Assembly: GCA_964035545.1 (NCBI GenBank)
Contig: OZ037765.1
Span: forward strand, 21,832,495-21,896,494
Direction of reading: 5' to 3'
Length of the DNA stretch: 64,000 bases
Origin: Bugula neritina
Lineage: Eukaryota > Bryozoa > Gymnolaemata > Cheilostomatida > Bugulidae
Within the stretch, counting starts at the first letter, position 1, and every line of letters begins with the position of its first letter. Below the pieces are notes generated by a model, which was not told the origin of the DNA, did no database searches, and worked only from the letters and a program-made list of their open reading frames with translations. Shown here one piece after another: positions 46,301 to 62,000 of this stretch. Position numbers and translations under genes: made by a program.

Positions 46301-49300
46301 ATTCACTAACCTCCCAGATCAAGTTAGCAGCAAAGATGAATGAGAAAGCATAAAAGGCCAACAGTTGCCCAGACTCATTGAATTTTGAAAATTTCACCTT
46401 TGACAGATGCAACTTCTTGTTGAATTTCTAAAGGATAACAAAAAGAAATTCATGAAACATTGAATAAACTTGATATTACAGAACTTATTTTATAAATAAA
46501 TTACTTATCTCTAATACAAAATATTTCATGGATTACGAATGCATACGAATTACAGTAATAGTTGATTGATAGATTAGCACAAATTCACCAATTTGTTTTA
46601 TCAATTGAAAAGAATATTCTTAAGCAAAGTATGACATTCATAAAGGTAAAAACTCTTGTTTGTTTGACCTAACTTAATATCATTAAACAATTGCTATATT
46701 TATCCACTATTTTTTGAAGTTGCCATGAAGTAATAATAATTAGTACATACATCCAAGCAAAATTCCTGAATGATGGCATGAGCCAAAATCATAACGAGTG
46801 TGTAAAAAAACACAGCAAGTAGATCTTTGGGACCAGGTCTGAACAAAACCAAATCATTTCCATTAACTCCCATTTCTAAAAAATCAACAAATGAAACTTA
46901 AATACTTATCTGGCAGAATACTAAAGTCACTTATTGTTGAAAACTGAAGTACAATGCTTCACAGTAAGAATCACTGAATTGAAACTGAATTTAAAAAAGT
47001 TATATTTCAATGGTAATAATGAGCATATCATAGGACATAGGTCATAGAGCATAAAAGAACATAGAGAAATTAATTTCTTAAAATTAGAATTTTTTACAAA
47101 TATATTCCAAAGATAAAATGTAATGATTAATTTTTTTTATACTACCAAGTACCAACTAAGTCACTGCATCAAGAGTGTGTTTAAAAACAGCTAGTTTCAT
47201 TCTTGACAAATAAGTTTAAATATCAACCTAAGAAAAAGTCTTCTAGCATTATCATTTAAGTAACAATATTCTATATATATTTTTATATAGAAACCAGTGA
47301 ATAAAATGTGCATTACGCACTTGAAACGAAATTTGCAATCAATGGCATTTGATGTGTTAAAACAGTTAAAAAATTAATAGAATAATGTTAAAACATCATA
47401 CACACCTGGATATGTAACATTATGAGAAATGGCAATAAAGCTAGATGCAAGAGGATGAAAAGCCTGCAAAATAAAAAAATAAATCAAAACATGAAAGATA
47501 ATTAGTAGAAACTGGTTGAAAGCTTACAGGGAATACATACCCTAAAAATTAATTGCTATAATTTATTACTGCAATTTGCATGCAATGTGAGATGAATAAT
47601 TATGTTAATTTAGGGAAATGAGAACAGAAGAGAAATTTTTACAAAATATGTATTATATATCATTATTATTATTGCACAATATTTAGGTTGTTTGACTGCA
47701 TACCATCTTCAACGGTAGAAGTTATACCATAACTATGTTCTTTGACTTTTTATTTACAAGTTGATTTTTATAGATAAAATGATCTACTACCAGCAACTTA
47801 GGACTATTAATTGTTTAGCAATATTAATATAGATTCTATAGAATACCATATTATATGCAAAATACTATAAAAGGCATTACATAATAATAAAATAACAACC
47901 ATAGACTAAAATTGAATATAGACAAATACCCTATTGAGGACAGTTTGTATTTTCTGCTTACTAGTAGGGTAATTCTTAAAATTAATTCTCAATACTTTTT
48001 TATCAGATGGTAAATTTTTGCCATCATGAATCTATGCTCATCAAGTAATCATAATTAGTAATACTATTAGTTTATAAAAGTTTGCAATATACATGTCTGA
48101 AAATACAATATGATTAAGATTTACACACACTCACAGGGTTGACTACTTAATCTTATGCTGCAGCCTAGAAATAATTATTATAAGTAATACTAATTACCAT
48201 AAATTTAAATTGATCAATATTGAAACATCAACCATTCTTAAATTAACATTCAATTTGATTTTTATGCCTGCCAACTTAAATTTTGGATAGTGATACTGAT
48301 ATTATTAGTCACATAAAGTTTAGGTTCACATAAAAAATTCATATCAATACTTGTTTAATATCACTATCAGTAAGTATTTCAAACTATCATCATCATGAGA
48401 TGAGTATCATCATTGTCATGCATCACACTTAGGTTGATGAACTCTACTCTTAGCTTCACTACTCAGTATTACTATTAGCATTACATTTTGATTTTCTATT
48501 TGAGTATTTCAATTTGTAACAAGTATCATGATTATGATTTACCATTACTATTATAATTATTATAATAATACTGGTATTCTTGAGTAATAGTAATAGACTA
48601 ATACTAATAGTAATACCAATAGTAATACTCATACTAATTTTAGTTATTAGACTTAGTAACAGTTATTACTTATAATAATAATAATGAATTATATTCTAAT
48701 TTATAATCATTATTACCATTAATATTACTAATAGTAACACTATTACTATTAGTATTACTAATAGTAATACTATTACTATTTCTATTAGTATTGTTATTAC
48801 TATTACTATTAGTTATATTATTAGTATTACTATTAGTATTACTTTTAGTTTTAGTCAGATCAGATGAGATTACAACAAAATATGATTAATATTATTATTA
48901 TAGAATAACTTTGTTAATGAGAATACTCTCAGATGAAGAGCGCCATGAAACGCTTTCATCTGCTTATGATGAACTATTAAATTCAAATCGGTTAATAAAC
49001 ACTCGATCTGCTAAGAGAGGAGAACCAACATCAATTTCTGCATCCTCACAGACCTTTCACAACAGTTTTCTCCCTCGAAGCATCAGAGATTTGAGGATAC
49101 CACCTCATAACACAAACTCAGCTTAGCTATGTGCTAAAACCCCTTTACATTACAATTAAAATATCCAAACTTAGCTACATGCTAGAACAGATACATTTCA
49201 ACACATGGTAAACCCAAACAAAAACAACATAAGAGGCACTCATAATTTTGCGCCTGTAAGTGTAGGTGTTAGCAGAGTGTTCTAATTTTTACGAGGTGAG

Positions 49301-49557
49301 TTACGAGGTGAGTTATCATTATATAACAAGTAACAACTAAACTTGGTAATAATCAACTCAGATTACAATAATTATAAAAGTTTAAGGAGTAAGGAGTAAG
49401 CCGTAACTTAAGGATTAAAATTTAATTTTAATCTTACCTCAACCATTAAACCAGCCATGAACACCATAGCTATTACAGCCACGATATCTGCATGGTTTTG
49501 TATAATAAATTCATGACTCATAATTGGAGGACTCTTTTTCTTTCCTTTAGGTGCCAT
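43357..49557 (-). CDS. TRAM1: Translocating chain-associated membrane protein, 11 exons, 378 aa
   Basis: Minus-strand exons are 49557-49438, 47463-47406, 46875-46751, 46427-46311, 46110-46027, 45744-45586, 45353-45283, 45040-44930, 44401-44270, 44117-43990 and 43388-43357 (1137 nt). TRAM is a multi-spanning ER membrane protein that sits by the Sec61 channel and helps insertion of signal sequences and nascent membrane proteins. Matches include [18 protein letters not shown] at the N-terminus, the NVTYP glycosylation-type site, [23 protein letters not shown] and [25 protein letters not shown] follows, then the final [12 protein letters not shown] helix. The TLC-domain helices are readable as hydrophobic blocks, and a lysine-rich tail ends the protein. 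Length equals the vertebrate 374 within a few residues. TRAM1 versus TRAM2/TRAM1L cannot be settled here. Confidence 0.95.
48540..48870. repeat. Period-six TANNA[C/G] array in TRAM intron 1
   Basis: Runs such as TAATAG, TAACAC, TATTAC, TATTAG, TAATAC occur in series from about 48715 to 48860, with a looser version before. Alternating C and G endings make many short self-complementary stretches (GTATTACTAATAGTAATAC type). Confidence 0.8.
48905..49126 (+). CDS. Unrecognised exon-like open frame inside TRAM intron 1
   Basis: An acceptor-like TTATTATTATAG ends near 48903 and is followed by an open frame to a TAG at 49124-49126. The peptide is hydrophilic, rich in Ser, Arg and Glu ([20 protein letters not shown], then a serine-rich and a [11 protein letters not shown] stretch). 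Base composition is clearly less AT-rich than the DNA on either side and looks coding. I do not recognise the family. It could be the last exon of a nested plus-strand gene, a retrocopied gene fragment or chance; no partner exons were found. Confidence 0.3.
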   Translation: MTLLMRILSDEERHETLSSAYDELLNSNRLINTRSAKRGEPTSISASSQTFHNSFLPRSIRDLRIPPHNTNSA

Positions 49558-51158
49558 GTCTTTGATTTAAAGTTGACGCGAGCCAAAAAGTATAACTTGA
49601 CGAGCAAATGATTATAACAGTACTCAACAGAGGCAGCTGCGCTGAACTGAAATGAAAAAGCCGATCAATGAATATGTGTACAGGAAGTTGTTGTTAAACC
49701 ATTAGTGACACATGCGCTCAAGAACTCGCGCTATGCTTGCCTTAGAACTATTTCCCGACGTGAAGACAATTCCGTTTAAATACAAAGAGTTTTAAAAGGC
49801 AGATATTACACTGTTTACAATTACATGTACCCACTATCAAAATCTACTCTCTGACAAAAAATAATTAAGAAGAACAAGCAAGGTTTTAGGTGAAAGTCAT
49901 GCAAATAATGTCCCATAAAGAAAGATCAACTACTAGCTACGAGCATAACAAAGCTGACTTGTGTTGCTATGAGATCCTGTTGTCCAAAAGTTTTTGAAAC
50001 AAGGTCGAGTAGTTTGGTTCTGTTGAAAGTATTAGGGAGGTCAAGGCTCAACTAGAGCAGCAGTCTCTCAAAAGTGTAATTAATCACAGACTAGTACTCT
50101 TGATGAGAATATTTTATTTGAATTTCCACCATAAGGGTCTGGTCTCAGACTAAGATGATATCAAAACCAATTGTATTCTAACCACTATGACTGCTCAATC
50201 CTACAGAGCCTAGCTTCTTAATATATTATAACTAAAGCAAATCATCTGGTCAACAACTAACTTTTAGGACTCATGAATATGACTGATGTGTAACTATTAA
50301 CACGTATTCCTGTCACCATATCCCATCAACAGAATTTCAATTGTTTTGACCATCTAAATTCTAGCAACTCACTTGCAAAAGCAGTCAACTACTAGTGGTT
50401 GGCAGTTGAAGCTGTTAAAAGAACTGATCATACTATATGATACTAAACCTATACCATCCTTAACTTATATTGATTGAACGAACTGGTACTTAATCAATAG
50501 CAAAGTGAAGGGGTGCAAGTTATTCAGGTAGATAACTTCAAGAATTGATAGTTACTGTGTTGTTATATTGAATATATTTTTAATTACAAGTTTATGTGCG
50601 TAGCAATGCAAATATATATTATTAAATTACTAGGCAGAATGTTACAAAGTTTGCATCATTACTATTGATCTTGTACCAAAATATTTTTATCATGTAACAG
50701 CTTTTAACTTAGAAATATAAATAGCATTGACGAAAGAGGAAGATATACCTACAAAAAGTCATCAAGGGGCATATTTGCCATACAGCTTATAAGCATTAAT
50801 ATATAATATGAAGCAGAACAAATTTGTTCTTTAGCTGCAGGTGTATTATATAATGGTGTTAATAGGATAATAAGAGAAACACAAAACCTTATAGTGCTAC
50901 ATACACACCACAATTAGTAGTGTATCAAATAATAATTTGTAACGTAAGAAAAAATAACATTTACAGTCAATTTAAAGATATAGGACGATTTTCATGCTGC
51001 TTTCAGTGGATAGATCCCTGGCTCAAGTATGGTAAGGGAAAACTCTCCAGTACTCTACATAGCGCATTGAACAAGTGACCAGACACATGAAAGAAGTATC
51101 ATTATAGTAAATAAGGATCTGTCACTGATTGATTCAACTAAGAATGAGTTAGTGTGGC
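49558..51158. other. Intergenic: TRAM 5' flank and ARF6 3' region
   Basis: No gene found. The first 250 bp above 49557 are less AT-rich (for example a CACATGCGCTCAAGAACTCG stretch at 49708-49727), as expected for the TRAM promoter. The lower part should carry the ARF6 3' UTR on the minus strand. Confidence 0.5.
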
Positions 51159-54630
<3,472 letters not shown>

Positions 54631-56259
54631 ATTGCCGTTGGATAAATCTAAAAGTACAGAAAGAATATACACTAAGGTCAATCTTTCAAGGAATACTTAG
54701 CCCAAGTTTTTTCCCACTCCATCAAGGAAGTTAGAACAGGAAGCTTAAGTAGGTGAAACACTTACTCACACATAGCACATATACACAGAAAAAAACGGCT
54801 CATCAAATAACCTTTATCTATTGTCATCTCACCGAGTGTGCTACGATTATCTCTAGCCAAAATAGAAAACTAGGTTCAGTTTTAAAATTGTATGAATGTT
54901 GAGGACAAACCCCCAACAAGTCAGTCTGTTACGAAACCAGCCATATTAGTTTGAAAATTCACAACTGTACAGTAGCAAAATCCTAACTCAACACCTAACC
55001 CAAATAAAAACTAAAAACAATAGCATATGTTCTTAGTTCTATAGCTATAGCTTAGACCAGATATTCCAAGCAGGAACACCAGTTTCTATAGCATAGGTTT
55101 GAAGGATAAGACTAATGGAGATTAAATAATTAAACCTAATTTTTTAAACACAATTTTGAAATTGAGTTGCATTTCTTAAACATACAGTTTGAAGCTTGAT
55201 AGTAATAATATGATTAATGAGACAATATGTTAATCAGGTATCCAGCAGAACTGGTTGATTGCTAGCAGACATATAGCAAAGTAAAGAAGTCACCATCGCA
55301 ATGGACACTTCAGTTATGTTGAAGGGCAACATTAAATAGGCTTGTTAAATTTATTCACTCATAATTTCATATTGGGTTTATTGCTAAAGTAAATATTCAT
55401 CTACAAATGTACTAGTGAAAGAAATAAATTGTAAATAAAATGACAAATATAAAAATAATTATCTCAATAAAGTTCTAGTAGGTTTTAACTATGATTACTA
55501 AATACCAAAATTTTAGCAACTTTTATTATTAATCTGAGAATAGCACACAAATAGGTAGAAAATTAAAGGATGTGCGTTAAAACAGAATAAGTGTTCTGTC
55601 CAAACCAGAGTAAATGCAGGTGAAGGGTATTCTTAGACTAGACATCACTTCAAGTTCAACTTGAAAGTATGAACCTAATTACTTAAACAGGCACAAAATG
55701 AATAAGAGTATAAACATAAAAATGAATTTTAGCAAATCACCAATCACCAAACTTACATTTTACATAATTCAAGTTGAGTTTGGTTATCAAAATCACGCTT
55801 CATAATTATTGATCCTAATCATCAGTAAATACAGTATAATTTACTAACTTTGGCTACAAAATCTGTACTATTTGAACTTAAATTTGTACTATTTGTTTTA
55901 AATTTCTAGTATATAACTTCTACCACTCTAATCCTTCTAGCTATTCCAATTGAACTAATAAGATTATTATAGTATTCACACTGGTAATCTTATAATCAAA
56001 GCTAATGACAAGATAAAGATAGCAGTTGCTAGCGCTCGCTTTATAAGTATTGGTTGTTTAGCAGAAATTAAGTAATTAATACTTTTACATATATTATTAT
56101 ATTGTACTGAAACATAGAGTTCTGAGTTCATTACTAACATATAATATGAAATATTAAATATTGCAGTTATAGTAATCATTATCACATTTGCGTCATACTC
56201 AATTTATTAGTTACTGCAACTTGTTAATATCATGAAAATTACAGTTGGTTTAACCTAAA

Positions 56260-57010
56260 GTATAAGTATCAGTATCAATGTGAGTATACTATAGTTATCA
56301 CATTGAGTATCAGTAAAACTAAAATCTATAACTTTGACTTTAGCTATTCCTAATTAGTGTTATCTAAGACTTTCTATTTTATATTTATACTTTATAGTAA
56401 TAGTTACACTATTAGTAATACTGAGTAACAGTAACACTAAATCCAATACTAATAGTTACGATACTTATAGCAACTGATTAACAGGCACACTCACAGCTAG
56501 ACTAATACTTATAGTTAATAACTGTAAGTATTAGTATAGCTGTGAGTGTGTCTATTAATCAGTCAGTATAACTATAAGTAATGTAACTATTAGCATTACC
56601 ACTACTTTTAGTATTACTCAATGTTACTATCACTATTGTCTATTAGTATTACTATTAGCAAGTATAACTAAATTATTATTATTATACATAATTTAAATTA
56701 TTATCAATATTCTAAAACAGAACGAGTATAACTTATACTTGTAGCAATACTAATACTAATAGTAATAGACTAATAGTAATACTAATAGTAATAGGCAAGC
56801 TAAGTGATACTCGTACTGATAGTGATACGGCTCGGCAAGTATTACTGTATTAGACTTACTCTTAGTAATACCAAATTTATTTTCAATATATAAACATTTT
56901 GATTCACTTTTAGTATTATAACTAGAAAGTAAAAGTAGACGTAAATCAACCATTAATGATTAAATAAAGTAAGTAAGTATGTATAACTATAAGTAAGTAA
57001 GTAAGTATAA
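56260..57010. repeat. Period-six TANNA[C/G] array, longest in the window
   Basis: Hexamers of the type TAAGTA, TATCAG, TAATAG and TAATAC recur with interruptions. They end in a cleaner TAAG tetranucleotide run at 56969-57010. The array includes an internal hairpin at 56473-56563. Confidence 0.7.
56473..56563. repeat. Imperfect hairpin inside the period-six array
   Basis: The left arm ACTGATTAACAGGCACACTC onwards is complementary to the right arm ending ATTAATCAGT. The core pairs CACACTCACAGCT with AGCTGTGAGTGTG and ACTAATACTTA with TAAGTATTAGT, with a few mismatches and a loop of about 13 bases. Confidence 0.8.
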
Positions 57011-57829
57011 CTCACAACTGACACTTCAAGTGAATTTAAGTGACCTAGCACTTGTGCCTGCAACTTCAAGTTGAATTTGTCTGTGAATTCGAGGCTGGTT
57101 TAAGTATAACTTTTAGCCTTAAACTGTCTCAGTCTGAGTCTCGGTCTGACAGTGACTGAGTGAGTGTGACTCGGAGTCCCACAACCGAAGCAATCAATTT
57201 CAAATTTAATTTCAATATGAATATGAACAAAGTTACCTCAAACAAGTACGCTCTTAGTAAATATCACGTTTTTATTTCATATATGTCAATATACCATCTA
57301 ATTCTGTACAGGTATCATTTTGTTATTCTCACAATGATTATTGATACAAATTCAAAATCAACTCTTGATTTACCACCGGTTTTGAGGCCACTTCCTGTGA
57401 TGAACTTGTGACCTTATCACGCGCACTTACTTCGACCTGATATTTAAATAGATAATTATAAATTTCTACTTTTTTGCTATTGTTAGATGTAAAATATTTT
57501 TAATAACAAACGCAATGAGAGAATAAATGTATTTTAACACAACTTTTAACTAAAGCTTTCTATAATGGTGTGTGGTTGTATTCTTACGCTCTATGGGCGT
57601 TACTCTCATATCACACGAGATGGTATCAAATGTTCATTTCCGTTTAGTTTCCTTCGTATTTATAATAATAATATAGATGAACAGTAATTTTAAATAGCTG
57701 TGTAACTGTAAAGCCGAGGATCGATTTTCAGTTTCTTGTCACAGGATGACTAAAAACCAAAGAATAAAGACACGTTACAGTTTCATTGTTCAATAATTTT
57801 GGTTCTAATTTTTGTGGTAGTAATACTCA

Positions 57830-57960
57830 GTTTCAAGTCATACTCATACTCATAGTAACTATGATACTGATAGTATAAGTATGATTGAGTCATACTGATA
57901 CTCATAGTCATACTCGTACTCACAATCATACTCATAGTAAATGTAATTGTAAATGTAAAA
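57830..57960. repeat. Period-six array of TCATAC/TCATAG words
   Basis: TCATACTCATACTCATAG and similar words recur, a version of the same repeat class with TCAT[A]C/G phase. Confidence 0.65.
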
Positions 57961-58668
57961 TCCGTAATAAAAATATTTTACTGCTTTCAATTCTTTAGCT
58001 TCAAGTTTAACAAAATCATTGTGAATTAATAAGTCGATATGAAATTGAATATCAATATCAATATAATTATATCAGCAATTCAATGACGGTTCAGTTTTAC
58101 TTTAAGAATAAAATAAAAATAACTATAAGTATTATAATTTAATTTGCATTTACTGATGTGTTGGCTGAATTGAATCCCTTAGTTGAGTAAATTAAGTTAC
58201 TGGTTTTAGAAAATCATATGAAGCAAGGTATTTCAAGTACTTTAATCAATGTAACACTAACAGTAACATTGATCATTTGCTAAATGTTAATATGCTGTAT
58301 TATAATCATAGTGGTGATATATTATTATGTTACACTTTGAATTCATTTAGCATCTATTATAATAATAAATACAATAATTATCATAGTTAAGAAAAAAGTA
58401 GCAACAGTTTATAGACAAAAACTTGACTTAAATTCTAATTAATTTTGTAATTTGTATTAGCCCATAAATATTATAAGTAATTTTAAGTAATCAAGTATTT
58501 GGATTAATAAAATATTTGAATTAATTTTCTGTAAATCACATAATTCTTTGCAATTAAACAAGTTTGTAGGCAAGCCTTCTGTAAATATCTCATATATTAT
58601 ATTGTATTGTATCTATTCATACACATCAATAATTTAGAAATGTATAATAATTATCACAATTCTGCTGC

Positions 58669-58742
58669 TGCTGCTACTACTACTACTACTGCTACTACTG
58701 CTACCACTACCAATACTACTACCACTACTGCTGCTCACACTC
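58669..58742. repeat. CTG/CTA trinucleotide microsatellite
   Basis: GCTGCTGCT grades into CTACTACTACTA, then CTACCACTAC and back to CTGCTG, followed by a short CACA tract. It lies about 360 bp upstream of the Rab11-FIP start and is probably outside the coding region. Confidence 0.9.
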
Positions 58743-59099
58743 ACACACCTTTTAGGGTTTGTTCTGTAGTCAGCACAAAAATTGAGTTGCTATTAATGGA
58801 GGATGTACAATTAAGAGTGAATAATAGAATGCATTATGAATAATCTAAATTGTTTTAATTAGTAGCCTAGTATGTCTGAATTTCTAAGCTGATGTGCCCA
58901 TAAATCAGAAACTAAATGAGAAAAGTTAAAAATATAGCCAGTTGACCAAAGCGTTGATTTCGCCTTGGTGTTAGTACTAGTGGAAGTTATCTGTGCTTAC
59001 AGCTGACAATATCTTCCACTAACTTCTGCTACTGAAATAATTTGCTCTTGTGTCTGCATTCTGCTGACAAGCAGCTAAGAAGATCAGCATAGCCTTAGG

Positions 59100-62000
59100 A
59101 TGTCGTGGAACCCAACTCATGTGGTGGTGGCTGGTAAGTGTTTGCTACGTTTTTAATGATTTCTATTTATTGTGCGTTACTATTTCTATTGTATGATTCT
59201 GCTTTACATAAAGCTTTTTAGGTCATTGAATATGATTTCTCTTATAGTGCAAAGAGCTAAAGATCTTATATCGAAAGGAAAAAATGGTATGTAAAGTAAT
59301 AATTTTCTTTTCTCTTCAGAATCATATTGCATATTAATCAGGTCTTTCGCATCTATTTATTGTGATGTACCGGAGAAATCAAATAAATAAATCTGTAGGC
59401 CTTTTCTGTATCTTGGAATTTTGCTGCAGGTACAAATGATGCATTTGTTACTATTGCGTTGAACGACAACAAATTTCAAACTTCCATTAAAGACAAAGCG
59501 ATAGACCCTGAGTGGTATGAAGAATGTGATGTGTGAGTATTATAATATTTCTTGTTATTAGGAGAGCCTGTATTCCTACCAGAGTCACGGTTTAAACAAT
59601 TAAAATTTTTGCCAATGTATATATATTAGGTGTCGTTTTTTGTCCAAATGTGGCTGTAATTTTCAATAAGGTACTGTTAGTGTTATATAAGAAACAGTTA
59701 TTTGTATTAATAATTTTTATCCTAGTATTTTAATATCAATGTAATTCACAATACCAGTAGTTTATTTGCACCACTCATAAGGGTATAATAGAAGAGTGTT
59801 ATTTATCATCATAATCTACTTTAGCATGGAAATTTGCTATTTCTCCAGCTTCAATATATGATATTCCTGCAATGTGCATTGCTTGTTGTAGCTAACAAAT
59901 CCACAATTTCAAGAATAACTTGTGTAGGCTATACATATATTTTAAATCTGCCTAGTTTCTTGCCTAATGCAGTGTGTATGCAGCTAGTAGCAGGCAGTAG
60001 ATAAAATTTTCTCATTATAATGACATAGCGATGGTTTTCAACTAATTCTGATGCTTTCAACATGCTTGTGTTATTACCATTCTGTATCATGATTGAATTC
60101 TAATTACTTTTCCGGTACAGCTATTAAGAGACTATCAAATGCTAATCTACATACATGTGGTGTGTGTAGTGCACGTGCTTGTAGTGTTGTGTCTATTGTA
60201 GGCCTTTACCGGATGATTACAACAAGCATAAACTAATTTTACAAATCTTCCACCGAAATAATTTAGGGATTGATGAGTTTCTAGGGTATCTGGAAATAAT
60301 CTTGCAAAATGTTGATGTCTACGATGCCCCGCGTTCAGTGTAAGTTATTTGAGTGATTTTATACACCATGCATATACATATTCTACAGTAAATGAGGTAT
60401 TTTGTCAAAAATGGGATAATTTTATTATCTAAAGTTATGAATGCTGATATATTGGTGAGACAGCATACAACATTAGTATTCAATGTGAAGGTAACTTTTG
60501 TACTTGTTTGAGGAACAGGTAGTTTTGGTGTATGTGTCATGGTTTGACTAGCCATAAGAAGTTAGATTTACTTCAATTGACTGTTTCAGTGATACTTGTT
60601 ATAGTAAGCTGTTGATCTGGCAACCACACAGCACTACTAGCTGTATTAAACTCTGATTCATCTGTCACATTAAGTGACGTTTAGATGATTTACAATTACC
60701 AAGTCAGGCTTCTTGCATTTGAGAAATATTCAGCCGAATTGACGCCATGAGTTGCTATGGAATTTAAGGGTTCTGCAAGTATTTATCTGTGTTTTCAACA
60801 CCTACATCCTTCTTCAGAGTGGAGTAGTGCTGAGGGAGATGAGTCAACTTACTTCAGATGATTAATAGCAGCTTAGGCATTAATTAAGCATTGAGAGCTA
60901 TTTCAGTACATGACATGACTAACACAGCTGTAATTAGAAGGTTCAGTCACACTGACTTTGGTGCTAATAGCAGTTACTCACCTGCTAACTTCTTACAGGT
61001 GGCATCCATTGCTTTGCAAACCTGGACAAAATAAAACTAAGCCCAGGGGTGAGATTGAAGTGAGGCTAAGTTTTGAGGTTAAGAAAGCTAAGGACCTGGA
61101 CTCGTTGAGTGTAACTTCATCTGCTAGTAAAAGATTTAAAATGAGTAAGAAATCTATAAAGCATGCTGCTTCCGCCCTAGGTGAGAGGTTTCCTAACATT
61201 CTAACACCCTACACTAACTAACTATATACCTAGCTCTATGTGTTCTCCTGTCCCCATTGGCATTAATATACTGTAGCTTGTTGATAAGTGTGTTTGTGTT
61301 TGTGTTCACTGTGTGTAATTATGCCAATTTCATGCTTGCCCCTCACACCAAAGAGGCTAAGCAACATTGTGAAAACCTTGTCTTGCTATTGCTTTATTGC
61401 AGTTTTGAGACCAATTAGTAAAATCATGCTGTCTAGTAACCACCTATATCTGAGCAAGTTGCTACTAATTACTGTATGCTGCCAAATACTATATTATTTA
61501 GTTAATACTCTTATCTTTAGTGTAAGTTATACAAGTACAAACATATTACTGGAGATAAAGAATAACGACAATCTGACTTGTTGGGTTCTCACAGTGATAG
61601 TTACTTTTGTAAACTATTGTAGTTTCAAGAAGAAAATTGAAATGATGGTATTGCATTAGTTGTCATTTACTTTTCATGTAGTGGTTGCAAATGTGCCGGC
61701 TTAAATGTATAAAATTCAGTTTAGAAAAGGTTATCTTATAAGAATGGGAAGCTTGTCAATAGTTGTCAAACTTTTCTGCCAATGTAATTTTTTGTGAAAT
61801 TCAATCAATGGTAGTGTCTATCGGATAGTCAATAGCCTTGGCTCTCAAGTCTGAAGTGTTTTGGCAAGCAGATGTGGCTGGTTAATGGGTGTTTTTATGG
61901 TGGGTTGTTTTTACCCAAGCACAACCAACTGAAAACCACAAGGCATACCCTAATGTTTTTTTGAGTATAGGATAAAACATGTAATAGAAAAAATTTAGGT

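Larger units (their letters stand above)
54631..59099. other. Intergenic between divergent ARF6 and Rab11-FIP genes
   Basis: I found no gene in these 4.5 kb. It holds the two promoters, period-six repeat arrays (56260-57010 and 57830-57960), a 90-bp hairpin (56473-56563) and a trinucleotide tract (58669-58735). A GC-richer patch at 57120-57185 is composed of repeated GTCTGAGTC/GACTCGGAGTC-like words. Confidence 0.5.

Noticed and set aside
58607-58843. Ala/Thr-rich protein upstream of Rab11-FIP
   Set aside because: It is the translated CTG/CTA trinucleotide tract; the Rab11-FIP start at 59100 has a proper C2 domain directly after it.
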